From NCBI GenBank assembly GCA_003427395.1, contig BFEA01000017.1:4945647-4968557 (forward strand): a stretch of DNA of 22,911 nt, given 5' to 3'. This document shows, in pieces, positions 1 to 8,988 of this stretch. The translations under genes and the position numbers were made by a program. The stretch's first letter is position 1. Each line of letters begins with the position of its first letter. The stretch comes from Chara braunii (lineage: Eukaryota > Streptophyta > Charophyceae > Charales > Characeae). A model generated the notes under the pieces. The model ran no database searches and was not told the origin of the DNA. It saw nothing but the letters and a program-made list of their open reading frames with translations.

Positions 1-66
<66 letters not shown>

Positions 67-88
67 ATCACGAGAGAGAGAGAGAGAG
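1..88. repeat. (TC)n-(GC)n-(GA)n compound microsatellite
   Basis: The window opens with (TC)27, followed by (GC)6 and, after ATCAC, a (GA)n run of about 17 bases. The TC and GA parts are mutually complementary, so the tract could fold on itself around the GC core. It starts at the window edge, so its true length is unknown. No coding potential. Confidence 0.95.
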
Positions 89-112
89 TGCCGCGACGCT
101 CCACTACTCTCG

Positions 113-197
113 AAATGTGCAAAACGAGAGTGAATCTTCCGCTAGAACATGGAAAGATGCACCGCCATGATTTTTCGCTACTGTGCACACGTCAACA

Positions 198-241
<44 letters not shown>

Positions 242-378
242 CGCCACGACTCGCCAGGCTGTGCGGGGTGCTCCAAGCAGCCCGCCGGCTGTCGTGCCAC
301 AGATTTCGTGAAGACAAAAACCATGGCGGGGTATCTTTCCATGTTCTAGCGGAAGATTCACTCTCGTTTTGCACATTT
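113..378. mobile_element. Foldback element with ~65-bp inverted arms around a (CA)n tract
   Basis: Bases 113-177 and 314-378 are near-perfect reverse complements (for example AAATGTGCAAAACGAGAGTG against CACTCTCGTTTTGCACATTT), with a few mismatches toward the inner ends. The 136-bp spacer holds a (CA)n microsatellite at about 199-236 and then unrelated sequence. Such long inverted arms are typical of foldback or MITE elements and would give a long hairpin if transcribed. No clear target duplication is visible outside the arms, so superfamily is unassigned. Open frames across it on both strands are products of the palindrome and the CA tract and are not genes. Confidence 0.75.
199..236. repeat. 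(CA)n microsatellite
   Basis: About 19 uninterrupted CA units, lying in the loop of the surrounding foldback element. Confidence 0.95.
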
Positions 379-476
379 AAAGAGTGGCAGAGGGACCATT
401 TTTTTTCCTTTGTTTTTCGTTTTTTTGCCTATAATAGAGTATCCTGTATTTCTCTTGTTGCGTTTTTGTGTTTTCT

Positions 477-478
<2 letters not shown>

Positions 479-517
<39 letters not shown>
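479..517. repeat. poly(T) tract
   Basis: 39 consecutive T bases in a T-rich stretch that starts near 400. It could be the reverse-complement tail of a retroposon, but no recognisable body adjoins it. Confidence 0.9.
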
Positions 518-518
<1 letters not shown>

Positions 519-540
519 GTTTTTCTTTTCCGTGTTCTTC

Positions 541-658
541 TGCAACCAGGTAGGGGTAGCTACTAAGCTAGTGCCTGGTAGTTCGAGCCTCGGCAAGGCT
601 CGGCATGCCGGTCAGCCGAGGCTCAGACTTGATAGCTGGCCAAGTACTGGTGGTTTAA
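541..658 (+). mobile_element. Degraded TTAA hairpin MITE (right terminus kept)
   Basis: CCAAGTACTGGTGGTTTAA at 640-658 is the exact right terminus of the MITE family that is complete at 17320-17528. The interior has the same GC-rich, self-complementary character (GAGCCTCGGC ... GCCGAGGCTC). The left terminus is not clearly preserved: only a weak resemblance near 545-570 is seen, just after the poly(T) tract, so the left boundary is uncertain. Confidence 0.5.
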
Positions 659-745
659 CAAAAGGTTTGGGTGCAGGTGGCCATGGGTAGTTTTGAAACA
701 GATTGTCCATGGGCAGTTATGGGCAGTTACAGTCTGAAGGGGCCA

Positions 746-825
746 GTTGATGTAGCTCAGTGGTTAGAGCACCGGCTGGAAATGCGCATTGTGATATGAG
801 GTTGCGGGTTCAAATCCGCAACCTT
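746..825 (+). mobile_element. tRNA-derived SINE head (not a functional tRNA)
   Basis: TAGCTCAGTGG at 752-762 is a perfect Pol III A box and GGTTCAAATCC at 807-817 a perfect B box, about 45 bp apart as in tRNA genes. The T arm is GGTTGCGG/CCGCAACC around an 8-nt loop, one base larger than in a normal tRNA. The bases before the A box and after the T arm cannot pair as an acceptor stem, and no anticodon stem is convincing. This fits the tRNA-related 5' head of a SINE rather than a working tRNA gene. The body and tail of the element are not delimited. Confidence 0.6.
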
Positions 826-1044
826 GCACATGGACACCGGCAGGGCGTTAGAATGACGCACAGCTGGACACACACCCCCTTGGGATGACGCAGGTTAGCC
901 ATTACGGACACTGACTGGGCACCACCCAAGGGTTGTTCATGGCGTTGTATGTTGGTTCTGGGTTTCACATGGGTTGCTTGGGGGTGTTGGTCTTGGGTGT
1001 TCTGTTGTTCTCCCCAGTCTGGCATATCACACGTTCATGCCATT

Positions 1045-1115
1045 TCCACTAGTCTTTCACATGGTAGAGTCATTCAATTACACGTTACAAGGTCACGGGT
1101 TCTAGCTTCGTTCGG
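1045..1115 (+). mobile_element. Degraded tRNA-like SINE head
   Basis: ATGGTAGAG at 1061-1069 matches the D-arm part of a tRNA A box, and AAGGTCACGGGTTCTAGC at 1089-1106 matches a variable loop plus B box with one departure (GGTTCTA for GGTTCRA). Spacing is right for a tRNA-derived promoter. The acceptor stem is missing. It lies about 300 bp after the head at 746 and could be a second, unrelated retroposon. Confidence 0.4.
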
Positions 1116-1159
1116 ACCTTGGGGGGGTCCTTGTCCAGCTTACCCTGTTCTCTCTTCGA

Positions 1160-1365
1160 TATACACACATGATGCTGCCTATACATCTCGATACATTGAT
1201 TCACAAAGCACACGTAGCCTTCGGGCATATACATAGCTTGCAAATTAGACATGGGCTACGGGCTACATACACAAGTTTCCACACATGGTGATGTCTGTAC
1301 ATCTTGATCCATAGATACACAGAGCATACATAGCCTTCGGGTCCACACGTAGATTGTGAACTATG
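1160..1365. repeat. Diverged tandem duplication, unit ~118 bp
   Basis: The segments near 1160-1245 and 1280-1365 align along their length: GATGCTGCCTATACATCTCG against GATGTCTGTACATCTTG, then CACAAAGCACACGTAGCCTTCGGG against CACAGAGCATACATAGCC in the same order. Differences are mostly transitions, which suggests an old duplication. No coding frame is conserved between copies. Confidence 0.65.
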
Positions 1366-1379
1366 CAACTCTCAGACTG

Positions 1380-2090
1380 GGGGGGTTTAGTCACTGGGTG
1401 GGGTCTAGTATCTGCAGTACGGACAGGTACGGGCCACCGGAGTTCCTACTGATTTTTTAACAGAACTGTCTAGTGACTATATATAAGGCTTAGACCCTGG
1501 GGTAAGGGTAGGGGTATAAGTCGCTCAGGCCAGTCGGAGTTCCGCCTGGCCCTGGGTAAGCTAGGGGAAGGACTGTAAGACTGCTTCATTGGGTGCTACC
1601 CTGTCTGAAACCTAGGACCCAGAGTCTCTTGGGGCCTGTAGTAGATTGTCTGGGCCTGGCGTCCAAAGTTCCCGTTCGACAAGGCTCGTCCAATTCCGCT
1701 TCCACCAGGGCTGGGCAACCTATCAGCCCTGGTGCCTATCACTGCTGTTTGGTCCACGTTACCTGCCCATTGGTAGGGTAATCGTCCTGAGTGCTGGTCA
1801 CACAGAGGTAGGATAGTGGGATAGGGGGTGCGCTAGGAGTATTGATGTGAGGATGGGATGGGAGGTGGTCTCATATTCCAGGACACCCATGGCCTACTGC
1901 TCCAGGTGATCACTGTGTACTCAGTGACTGGCCTCTACAACACCATGGACTTAAAAAAAAAAAAAAAACACTTTTTTTTTTTTTTTGATGAGGTAAGGAT
2001 GGGTAAAGGTCATGTAGGCCATCTATAAAGTGGGTACGGGTGGCTCGTTTTCAAAGAGGGTATGGGTAGGTAAGGTACAGGTATTCCAAA
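1380..2090. other. Unassigned intergenic DNA
   Basis: No gene, RNA or recognisable element is seen here. The stretch has many GGGTAGG/GGTAAGG-like G-rich words. An A16/T15 pair at about 1953-1986 could form a simple A-T hairpin. A 62-codon open frame at 1593 has no recognisable domain and is probably chance. Confidence 0.6.
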
Positions 2091-2091
2091 A

Positions 2092-2215
2092 AATCCCAGT
2101 TGCCACCTCTGCCCGAGACCACTTTGCCCAGCCAGGCCAAAACCAAATAAAAAAAGTAAAAAGTAAAAATTAAATTTTAATTTGTTTTTTTATTTCAATT
2201 CGGTAAAGAATTGGT
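2092..2215 (+). mobile_element. Old partial copy of the 8-bp-TSD MITE family
   Basis: CTGCCCGAGACCACTTTGCC followed by CAGCCAGGCC and an A/T-rich run matches, base order preserved, the left part of the complete MITE at 15373-15650 (GTGGCCCGGGTCCACTTGCC, then CGGCCGGGCC, then A/T-rich sequence and GGTGAAGAATT; here GGTAAAGAATT). Most differences are C-to-T or G-to-A, consistent with methylation-driven decay. The right half and right terminus are absent. Confidence 0.6.
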
Positions 2216-2249
2216 TTTTTTTGGAGAAACATAGTACTTTTATTAAGTT

Positions 2250-2366
2250 TTTAATCCAAATGAGACCACCAGGGACCGGGAACATACCCCTACATATCAA
2301 CCCGGTACGAACTTGCTGAGGTCATTACTCAGCTTAGGCTCCTGGAAACCGGGTCCAGTGTCCCTT
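2250..2366 (-). mobile_element. Short poly(A)-tailed retroposon, degenerate copy
   Basis: CCTGGAAACCGGGTCCAGTG then TCCCTTA at 2341-2366 is the conserved 5' end, read on the minus strand, of the short retroposon family seen also at 4551, 9310, 11901, 13142, 13712 and 17036. A T-rich stretch lies on the expected poly(A) side. The middle of the element is not alignable, so its limits are approximate. Confidence 0.45.
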
Positions 2367-2369
2367 AGA

Positions 2370-3856
2370 GGAATCTCCAAAAACGAAAAATTACTGGGCA
2401 AATTTATACCAGCACAATATCATTACTACTCCGGGAGGCGCCGGCATGTTTCTAAAATCCAAGCACTATTGGCAACAGAACTATGAGCTATGAACTGCAA
2501 ATCTCAAGAATGCACGAGGGAATTCGCAAGTTAACAAGATAACCCTAAAATTACTTCCAAGAAATTGCAAAATTATTAGGTGCACAACAACTCTAAAGTT
2601 ACATCCATTCTTAGATCGAAGTAACAGGAACATTGGTAGACCGAAACTCTGGAGAAATATGTCGATCGGGGGCGCAGCGTTACCAGGAGCGCTGCGCCCC
2701 GCAGCATTAATCAAGGTTACCGCCGAGGCGAGGAGCCGCGTGCTGGAAAACTGCATGCAGCAAGGGAAATGGCGCGCGCACGCTCGACGATTGCGCGCGA
2801 TTGGGAGCGCGCCCTGAGCTGAAAATTGGCCCACCGATGGGCTATGTCGAGGAGCTGAGGTGGTCCAAATCTCAGAGCAAATGGTCCCGTGGATGATGAG
2901 ATATCGAAGATCTAGGGCGCGCCATGAATTTCGAGTGTGCCGCCGGAAGAAGAGAGATGGCTATTGTGCGCAGCATGGTGATGTGGGAATGAGGATGCGG
3001 GAGTCTGACGTGTTTCCCCCTTCCTCAACACTGGTAAGTGGTTACTATGGTGGTTCGAACCTTCTGTGATGACTCTCTGACGGGTTTAGTGAGGAGGTGC
3101 CACACCGTTTCTGATTTTCCTTGGAGGATTTGAAACGGCCGTCGAAGTTTTCAGTGTTAGCAGTGTGTCGATTTTCATCGCTTGCAATGGGAGGAGGGGT
3201 GTCTCTCTTCCCCCGAAGACGTTGGGTTAGGGTTTGAGGGGGATGAGGTGAGTTGGTGTTGAGGAAGAGGGGAGGGCAGGTATCGTCACATGGGATTGAT
3301 TTCTAGTCATTAGTCGTGTTTTTCAAAATTACTCAACGATAGTTCTTGTTGGATAACTCAACTTGTAATATCCATAGTTGTTTCTACTCTGATTTTTCAG
3401 TTGGCAGTGTTCTTAAATAAGTGGCTTGACCTTTCTATTCCTCTAAATTGCAGGCGTTCATCAAAATGATGACGGTCTAATTCAGATTCTTTGAATTCAG
3501 ATTCTTTGAATTATGAAGTGAATCTTGATTGTTTCTGAGATAATTTCTGAGTAATATTCCTCAACTGGAGATTCGTAAATCAGAGCCCGACTCTGATCTC
3601 AAAGGATGAATATCGAAAACGTTTTGTCTCACAGTTATCAAATCTGATTTGATGTCTGGATTTCCTAGTTCTTACGTTCGAAATGTTGATTTTCAAGTGG
3701 TGTGTTCTGATGGGAGTTCTTAGGTTTCTTACTTCTGAGTTCATAATCATATTAACATGTATCTGATACCTTGAATTCGATTTTTGGTCTTAAGGAATTT
3801 CAATTGGGCGGGATTAATTGTACCCGCCTTTGGTATTGTTTGCGAGCCAGGTGGTT
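2370..3856. other. No recognised gene; GC-rich island then AT-rich DNA
   Basis: Bases 2660-2960 are relatively CpG-rich, while 3300-3800 is AT-rich. A 117-codon minus-strand frame (2481-2834) and a 69-codon plus-strand frame (2860-3069) match no family I know. The CpG-rich block followed by a possible splice donor (CTGGTAAGTGG near 3031) would suit the first exon of a gene, but nothing confirms it. A 15-bp tandem duplication (ATTCAGATTCTTTGA) sits near 3480-3510. Confidence 0.4.
2669..2700. repeat. Perfect 11-bp GC hairpin
   Basis: GGGGCGCAGCG and CGCTGCGCCCC are exact reverse complements separated by a 10-nt loop. It is a strong potential stem-loop in an otherwise unassigned CpG-rich block. 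No run of T follows, and a bacterial-type terminator is not expected in this genome. Confidence 0.85.
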
Positions 3857-4018
3857 TGAAAATGTGTGGTATCGGGGTTGGGAGGGATGGGTGTTGGTTG
3901 GTGATATTGCGTCCTGTTGGTGAGGAGGGTTAGCTAGTGGGATTGGATTAGGGCATAGCTGCGGCTGAGATGGTGGCTCAACTGTTATAAGTCTTGCCGG
4001 AGAGAGGTGAGAGGTTAG
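3857..4018. repeat. Dispersed repeat A, copy 1
   Basis: Aligns in the same orientation with 9004-9146: GCATAGCTGCGGCTGAGATG then GTGGCTCAAC ... GTCTTGCCGGAGAGAGGTGA here, GCATAGCAGCAGCAGAGATG then GTGGCTCTGC ... GTCTTGCCGGAGGGAGGTGA there. Reverse-strand translations of both share a PPARLTAAEPPS-like stretch, but neither gives a recognisable protein. The two copies flank the hairpin array and the LINE. Confidence 0.6.
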
Positions 4019-4070
4019 TAGTGGGGGCGATGCTGCGTGTGTTTGGGCGAGGGCATTCACCTGACTTCTG

Positions 4071-4131
4071 CTTTTCCTCCTCTTGTGAACTATGGGTGGA
4101 GGAGGTCGGCTCGTCATGAGAGGATGAAAAG
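4071..4131 (+). other. Conserved-loop hairpin, copy 1
   Basis: The arms CTTTTCCTCCTCTTGTGA (4071-4088) and TCATGAGAGGATGAAAAG (4114-4131) pair over 18 positions, with two G-T pairs and one mismatch. They close a 25-nt loop (4089-4113) that begins ACTATGGGTGGAGGAGG and ends TCGGCTCG. The loop recurs almost unchanged in three more hairpins downstream while the arm sequences differ. Function unknown. Confidence 0.7.
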
Positions 4132-4161
4132 TTGAGGAAGGTGTCCATTGATTGGTTGGGG

Positions 4162-4228
4162 CTGCTGTTCTCATCTCGCGAACTATGTGGTGGAGGAGGT
4201 CGGCTCATCGGGGGATGAAGAAGAGCAG
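4162..4228 (+). other. Conserved-loop hairpin, copy 2
   Basis: Left arm 4162-4181 (ending CATCTCGCGA) pairs with right arm 4208-4228 (TCGGGGGATG...) over about 20 positions with a one-base bulge, a mismatch or two and a G-T pair. The loop, 4182-4207, is 26 nt and begins ACTATGTGGTGGAGGAGG. The spacing from the copy-1 loop to this loop is 93 bp. Confidence 0.65.
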
Positions 4229-4316
4229 GGGGTTGGACGGAAGAGGGAGGATGATTTTCTTGTTTGACCCTGGCTCGTCAAGCCCAATCAGTGGTTATAT
4301 TGGGTGGACTGCTTCT

Positions 4317-4376
4317 ATTTCTTTTTCTTCGAACTATTCGGTGGAGGAGGTCGGCTCGTCGAAGGAAGACAAAGAT
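4317..4376 (+). other. Conserved-loop hairpin, copy 3
   Basis: CTTCGA (4327-4332) pairs with TCGAAG (4359-4364), and pairing continues outward past a four-base bulge (TTTCTTTT with ACAAAGA). The 26-nt loop (4333-4358) starts ACTATTCGGTGGAGGAGG and ends TCGGCTCG. The stem is the weakest of the four because of the bulge, but its closing six pairs are perfect. Confidence 0.6.
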
Positions 4377-4428
4377 TTGAAGTCTGCCTTTAACCATTAT
4401 GGGATCTGGTGAGGTTGCTTGTCTGCTG

Positions 4429-4486
4429 CTTCTTTATCTTCCAAACTATGTGGTGGAGGAGTTCGGCTCGTTGGAAGATGATGAAG
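4429..4486 (+). other. Conserved-loop hairpin, copy 4
   Basis: CTTCTTTATCTTCCAA (4429-4444) pairs with TTGGAAGATGATGAAG (4471-4486) over 16 positions, with one mismatch and one G-T pair; the inner nine pairs are perfect. The 26-nt loop (4445-4470) starts ACTATGTGGTGGAGGAG and ends TTCGGCTCG. Its closing pairs (CCAA/TTGG) differ from those of the other copies, so both arms have changed together. Confidence 0.7.
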
Positions 4487-4550
4487 AGTAGGGGGCTGTA
4501 AGGAATAGCAGGGTGGTAGTTCACTCAGGTTTTTACTTTCACCTTTCGTC

Positions 4551-4713
4551 TTTTTTTTTTTTTTTTTTTTTTTNTTTTTTTTTTTTTTTTTTTTTTTTGA
4601 GAACACCTGTCTGTTTGCTAGTGGTGCTGATACGAGCAGACACCACTAGCACCCTCCAGGGCTCCATCTATTGGTGGGGAGCTGCACCTGCTGAAAATCG
4701 GGTTCAGCGTCCC
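4551..4713 (-). mobile_element. Short poly(A)-tailed retroposon, minus strand
   Basis: A poly(T) tract (4551-4598, one N) is followed by a body ending CTCCATCTATTGGTGGGGAG ... CAGCGTCCC at 4713. Read on the minus strand this is a 5' end GGGACGCTGAACCCG, an internal CTCCCCACCAATAGATGGAG, about 60 bp of variable sequence and a poly(A) tail. No tRNA A/B boxes are recognised. No convincing target duplication was found. It appears to be one of about eight copies in the window. Confidence 0.65.
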
Positions 4714-4756
4714 ACAGTTACAATTGAATGTTTTCACAGGCATGTACAACGACGTC

Positions 4757-4825
4757 ATCAAGCTACAGTTGCTTCATCTACCATGTGACCTTAAGCTACA
4801 GTGGCTTCATCTACCATGTGACCTG
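4757..4825. repeat. Two-copy 37-bp tandem repeat
   Basis: AAGCTACAGTTGCTTCATCT then ACCATGTGACCTT is followed at once by AAGCTACAGTGGCTTCATCT and ACCATGTGACCTG. One internal difference, so the duplication is fairly recent. Overlapping frames are not recognisable proteins. Confidence 0.85.
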
Positions 4826-4857
4826 ACTGGCAGCTGGGCCAGTTGCGACCACACTCA

Positions 4858-5059
4858 CTCAGAGAACACAAGTCTGCTAGTGTCCCCAGCTTGTGCAGTT
4901 GAGCGTATGTCATATGACTAAAAGGCGACCATTCTGTTGCTGAAACCAATTGTTGTTGCCGAAAGTGTAGGCACATTAGTAGGCCACACAGAAACTTGTA
5001 AGAGTGCTATTGTCCCCAGCTCATGCAGGCGAATATAGCGAGGCTTGACTATAAAGGTT
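4858..5059. repeat. Diverged tandem duplication, unit ~120 bp
   Basis: GTCCCCAGCTTGTGCAGTTGA near 4883 and GTCCCCAGCTCATGCAGGCGA near 5010 lie in similar surroundings (ACAAGTCTGCTAGT against ACTTGTAAGAGTGCTATT upstream, GACTAAAAGG against GACTATAAAGG downstream). An old duplication with no identifiable product. Confidence 0.5.
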
Positions 5060-5430
5060 GCAGCTGAGAGCAGATGATGCTTCCACTCCCTTTCATGGCC
5101 CAGCGTGCGTTTGTCCTGGAGATGGGAAAAGTTTAAAGATTTGACATCGGTGCTCCCCTTCTGCTGAATCTCTTCCCTTGTAGCTGTTCCTCCCGTACCC
5201 CCATTTGTTTGGCTTTCCACAGCGATCATCAGTCATACATTTTGGGTGGCCAAACCGCCTGTCTTTGTAGCCATTATTGACCTTCAATCTGCAGAAAGAG
5301 AGAAAGAGAGGGAGGAAGGGAATTCAAGGGAGGATACGGGAGCGGAGGAAGGGGGTGGGGACTGGACGGGGACACGGCACGGGGAGGGCATCCATCGTCC
5401 CCCGAAGGGCACTGAATAAGGTGAAAAGTC
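5060..5430. other. Possible LINE 3' region, no gene seen
   Basis: This lies directly beyond the stop of the minus-strand LINE frame, so part of it may be the element's 3' untranslated region. A purine-rich run (5289-5360, GAGAAAGAGAGGGAGG-like) would be pyrimidine-rich in the LINE sense. No poly(A) tail (T run on the plus strand) is visible, so the 3' end of the LINE is not fixed. Confidence 0.4.
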
Positions 5431-8400
5431 TTAGTTAGATGGGGATGGTATAAGCACAAAATTAGTCGGGCGGTACGGGACCTGGAAGTCCCCCAACGGT
5501 CGTCTATTCCAGCCGGTCTCAGTCCTCCTCCAAGGGTTCCAACAGATAGTACTGTCATTCCTTAATTCAGAGAAGGCTTGCTTGGGATCCTGCCAGAGTT
5601 GGAGATACGACTCTCGAAGAGCCTGTCTGGCAACCGGGTCTTTCGCCTGCCTACACTCCTGCGGCATTTTCCTGCAGGTTTCGGCTGTTCGGGCTCTTAT
5701 CTCTTCTTCAATAGCCTGTTGTGCCTGTTGCAATCCAAATTGGTGCTCCTTTCTTTCAAAGGAGCACCTGGCTCTCTAGGCCAACATGAGCACCAGCAGT
5801 CTCGTGTAGGTGAAGAGATTGGTAGCGAAAGAGTTCCATTGTGCCATTAGATGGTTATTCTTGCCGAGCAGGATGAGCCCCAGATCCCAGGAAATATGGA
5901 AGGTAGTTAGAGCGTGAAAGGCCGCATCCCACCATCTCCATAGCTGAGCGACCATAGGGCATGCCAGCAGGCAATGTTCCAGTGTTGCCGTGGTCGGCTG
6001 CGTGGTCCTGCAACAATAGGTGCGAATAGGAGAAAAAAGACCTTTCTGCTCAAGGTCCGTGTGAGTGACTAGCCAGTCTGGGGTAGGAAGGCAACGGTGC
6101 AAGATCTGCCACTGCAGGGCCCTGAGGGATGTCAGCATGATTTTAGAGTAGGTGGCCCGCGATGGACTACGGATCAGAGCGGTGTCGATAGGCGAGTCTC
6201 GCTCCCATCGCTGCAACAGTCTTTGGTTGATGGGCAGCTCCTGGCGGGACGCTTTATATCCCTTTCGAACTGTATAGTCCCAAAGGTGTGTGGGTTTTTT
6301 TTTCCCGGGCCATTCCCACTCATCCGGGTCGAACGGAAGTCTGGCCAGTGGCACCGCCGGCTTGTAGGCGTGGTAACCGTTATCCGGGTCACCGACCACT
6401 CTTACGATCATGAGACCTCCCCAATCTTCAGTGGTGTCGAGGTCATCATTCCTTATAAGTTTAGAAAGTCGGGCCCCCTGTAAGGTGGGGATATAAGCTT
6501 CCAACTGACACCTTCCCCCTGCATTCACTTGGACTTGGTAAACTGCAGGCGGGTGGGGGAGGTTGGCGTATCTGACAACCCAATCGCGCTGTTGGACCGT
6601 AGGTCCTGTAGTTAGGGTGGTTCGCCAGGCCAAAGGCAGGGCCTCCCTTAACTGAGACAGTTTCTCTTCAACATTCTTAACATGCTTCAATTTGGCCTGC
6701 ATTTGTGTTGGGGAGGCCCAGTCATTCGCCCTAGGATCCCACAGATCTCCCACAGTAAAAATCTCTTTCCTTGCCCAAGTTAACCAGTGCGAGTTCGTAG
6801 TGAGGGGGAAGGGGTTACAGATGTGATCTAAAATGTGGGGGTTGCCAAAAAGCGGTTGTCGCCACACCGTGTGCCATCTGTTTTGCGGGCGTTTGAGCGA
6901 CGGGCCACGCTTTCGCCAAAGCTTGATCATACTCGGCCACAAGGGGTCATTTGAGATATCATGTCTGGTCGCTTGGTCCGGAGTGGCCCCCAGCTGTCCC
7001 TGTTGGATCGGGCGCGGAATTGTCCAATGGCTGTCGGTCAGCCAGCGGAACGGGTGCACCCTGTTTCCAGTTAATGGTTGCGGGGACAGGTTGGCTATTT
7101 GTATGCAGGCGAGAGGGCCCCAGGGGATATCGTTCCCTAGCAGTAGCCTGACCAACACTTTGAACATCAGGGCGTCACTCTCCCTTTTCGGGTCCAGTAT
7201 CCCAAGTCCCCCTTTGGCCCTTCGTTGGGTGAGAACGTCCTAGGCAACTCTATTCATACAACCTTGGGAGTTTGCCCTGTTTTTCCAAAGGTAAGTGGTG
7301 AGGGTTTTTCAAAGTCTGGTATACTGGTGCTTAGTCAGCGGCCATACTGCAAGTTTGTACCAAATTGCAGCAAGGATAGCGTTGTTAATAGCTAGAGCCC
7401 TTCCTACTAGCGAAGTGTGGAGACCCTCCCACCGGGCCAGTCGGTCAATTGCCAGGTTCACCAGTGCGTCCCCATGATCCAGAGGGGGGCCCAGTGAAGT
7501 TAACCTCACTCTGAGAATCCTGATGGCCTCCTCGTTCGGCTGCCATTTGACCGCCGGTTGTGGTGGCAGGGCATGTTATTGGGGAGACAGCCACCATCCT
7601 TCCGTTTTGGAGCCCCAGTTAACTTTCATGTCTGCTGCAAGCGAGAACTGATGTATAACCTGCGAGAGGGCCCGGATGCTGTCGGCGTCGGCTTTTATAA
7701 GAACGGTTAAATCATCAGCAAACAGCGAGGTCATTGGGATAAGGTGCTTCGGGAGCTCAGGGATGGGCACCTTACTGATCTGAGGGTGGACCCTGATAAG
7801 GGAGGCAAGGGTTTCCATAACTATGACAAAGAGTAGGGGTGCAATGGGATCCCCCTGGCGCACCGATCACTGAAGGACGATGGGGGGCGAAAGGTGGCCA
7901 TTTAGCATGATGTTTGTGGTGGCCGATTTGTGGAGAAGGCGGATCCATCGGCAAAACACTGGTCCGAAGTTCATTTTCAACAGACACATATCCAAAAAAT
8001 CACAGTCAACGTGGTCGTATGCTTTCTCGAAATCAATAAACAGAATTGTTGCGGGGACTTTCCTTTGTCTTGCATACTTTATAGTCTCATTGACCAAGAG
8101 TATGTTATCTTGGATGTTGTGGTTGGGCATAAACCCGGTCTGGTCGGGGTGGATCAGCATGTTCATTAGAGGTAGCAGTCGATTGACCAAAGCTTTGGCC
8201 ACCATTTTGTAGGGGACGGGGAGGAGGGTGATTGGTCTGTAGTTTCTTATGTCCTCTTTGGCCCCTTTCTTGTAAAGAAGCGTAGTAACCCCCTGCCCAA
8301 TCATTCCCCCAAGGGAGCCCTCCGCCTGTATCGCCGCGATGTAGGCCATAAGGTCATCCTGGAGCAGGTCCCAGAAGTGTACCCAGAATTCCTTTGGGAA

Positions 8401-8988
8401 GGAGTCGATGCCCGGTGTTTTTTCATCCTCCATTCCTTTCAGGGCTTCCCATATTTCAGATGGGGAGAGGGGGCTGTCTAGCATGTGCTTTTGATCCGAT
8501 GTGAGGCGTGGTTGGAGCGATTGCAATAGGTTCTCCCTTGCCTGTCGGACGTCGAGGGTTTTTTTTTCAGGGGTCTGTTAGGTGAAGAGATGCTGGTAAT
8601 ATTGGGCTGCATAGTCTGTTATTGCATAGGCGTTGGTGGCTGCGGGGGCATCGTCCCGAAGGGGGTGTTTGAGGTTAGGGACAGCAGCGGCCCTGGTCCG
8701 AGCTTTGGCCTTTGCAAAGAAGGACTTTGCCATCGTCCCATCGGTGTGACTTTTCTTGATCCTGGCGTGAATCCTCCATGCTTGTGTCTGCTTTTCAATA
8801 TAGGCGAGGAGGTGGTCACGCGCCTCTTGTAGCTTCTGGTATGAGGGGAGGTGTAATGGATTGTCAGTTTGTGTATTGTCCCATTCTTCCAGATCTAGCA
8901 TGAGTTTATCGAGAATAGCTTTGCGATCCCTTGCATGTTGAATGGAAAATTTTTTTGTCCTATCCCTAAGTTGAGCAATGACTAAGAG
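5431..8988 (-). pseudogene. LINE ORF2 polyprotein (RT + zf-RVT), six nonsense codons
   Basis: All open segments on this strand (8901-8578, 8526-7867, 7863-7576, 7509-7309, 7167-5776, 5733-5431) lie in the same frame, separated only by stop codons at 8578-8580 (TAA), 7867-7869 (TGA), 7576-7578 (TAA), 7309-7311 (TGA), 7240-7242 (TAG) and 5776-5778 (TAG). Translating through them gives continuous LINE homology. RT landmarks: KTPGIDSFPKEF (motif 0), NYRPITLLPVPYKMVAKAL (motifs 1-2), FIDFEKAYDHVD (motif A with catalytic Asp), VRQGDPIAPLLF (motif B), FADDLTVLI (motif C, catalytic Asp pair), KGGLGILD after the thumb. The C-terminal part has LQWQILHRCLPTPDWL and CC-X(14)-C-X4-C-like residues of a zf-RVT finger. 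Catalytic residues are present, but the stops make it inactive. The product would have been a reverse transcriptase that copies LINE RNA at a nicked target. Confidence 0.85.

Noticed and set aside
104-690. Open frames of 60-200 codons across the foldback, CA and poly(T) tracts
   Set aside because: They translate simple repeats (HTHT, VCVC, FFFF) and mirror-image arms, and have no domain content.
746-830. Functional tRNA gene
   Set aside because: A and B boxes are perfect, but the acceptor stem cannot pair, the T loop is 8 nt and no anticodon arm folds; a SINE head is the better reading.
3978-4606. Proline/serine-rich minus-strand proteins over the hairpin array
   Set aside because: Composition follows from the GGAGG-rich plus strand and from poly(T) read as lysine; frames are not continuous across the four repeats.
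7880-8212. Plus-strand frames inside the LINE (5578-5850, 6097-6483, 6833-7243, 7880-8212, 8590-8832)
   Set aside because: They are antisense to the recognised LINE frame and carry no recognisable domain.
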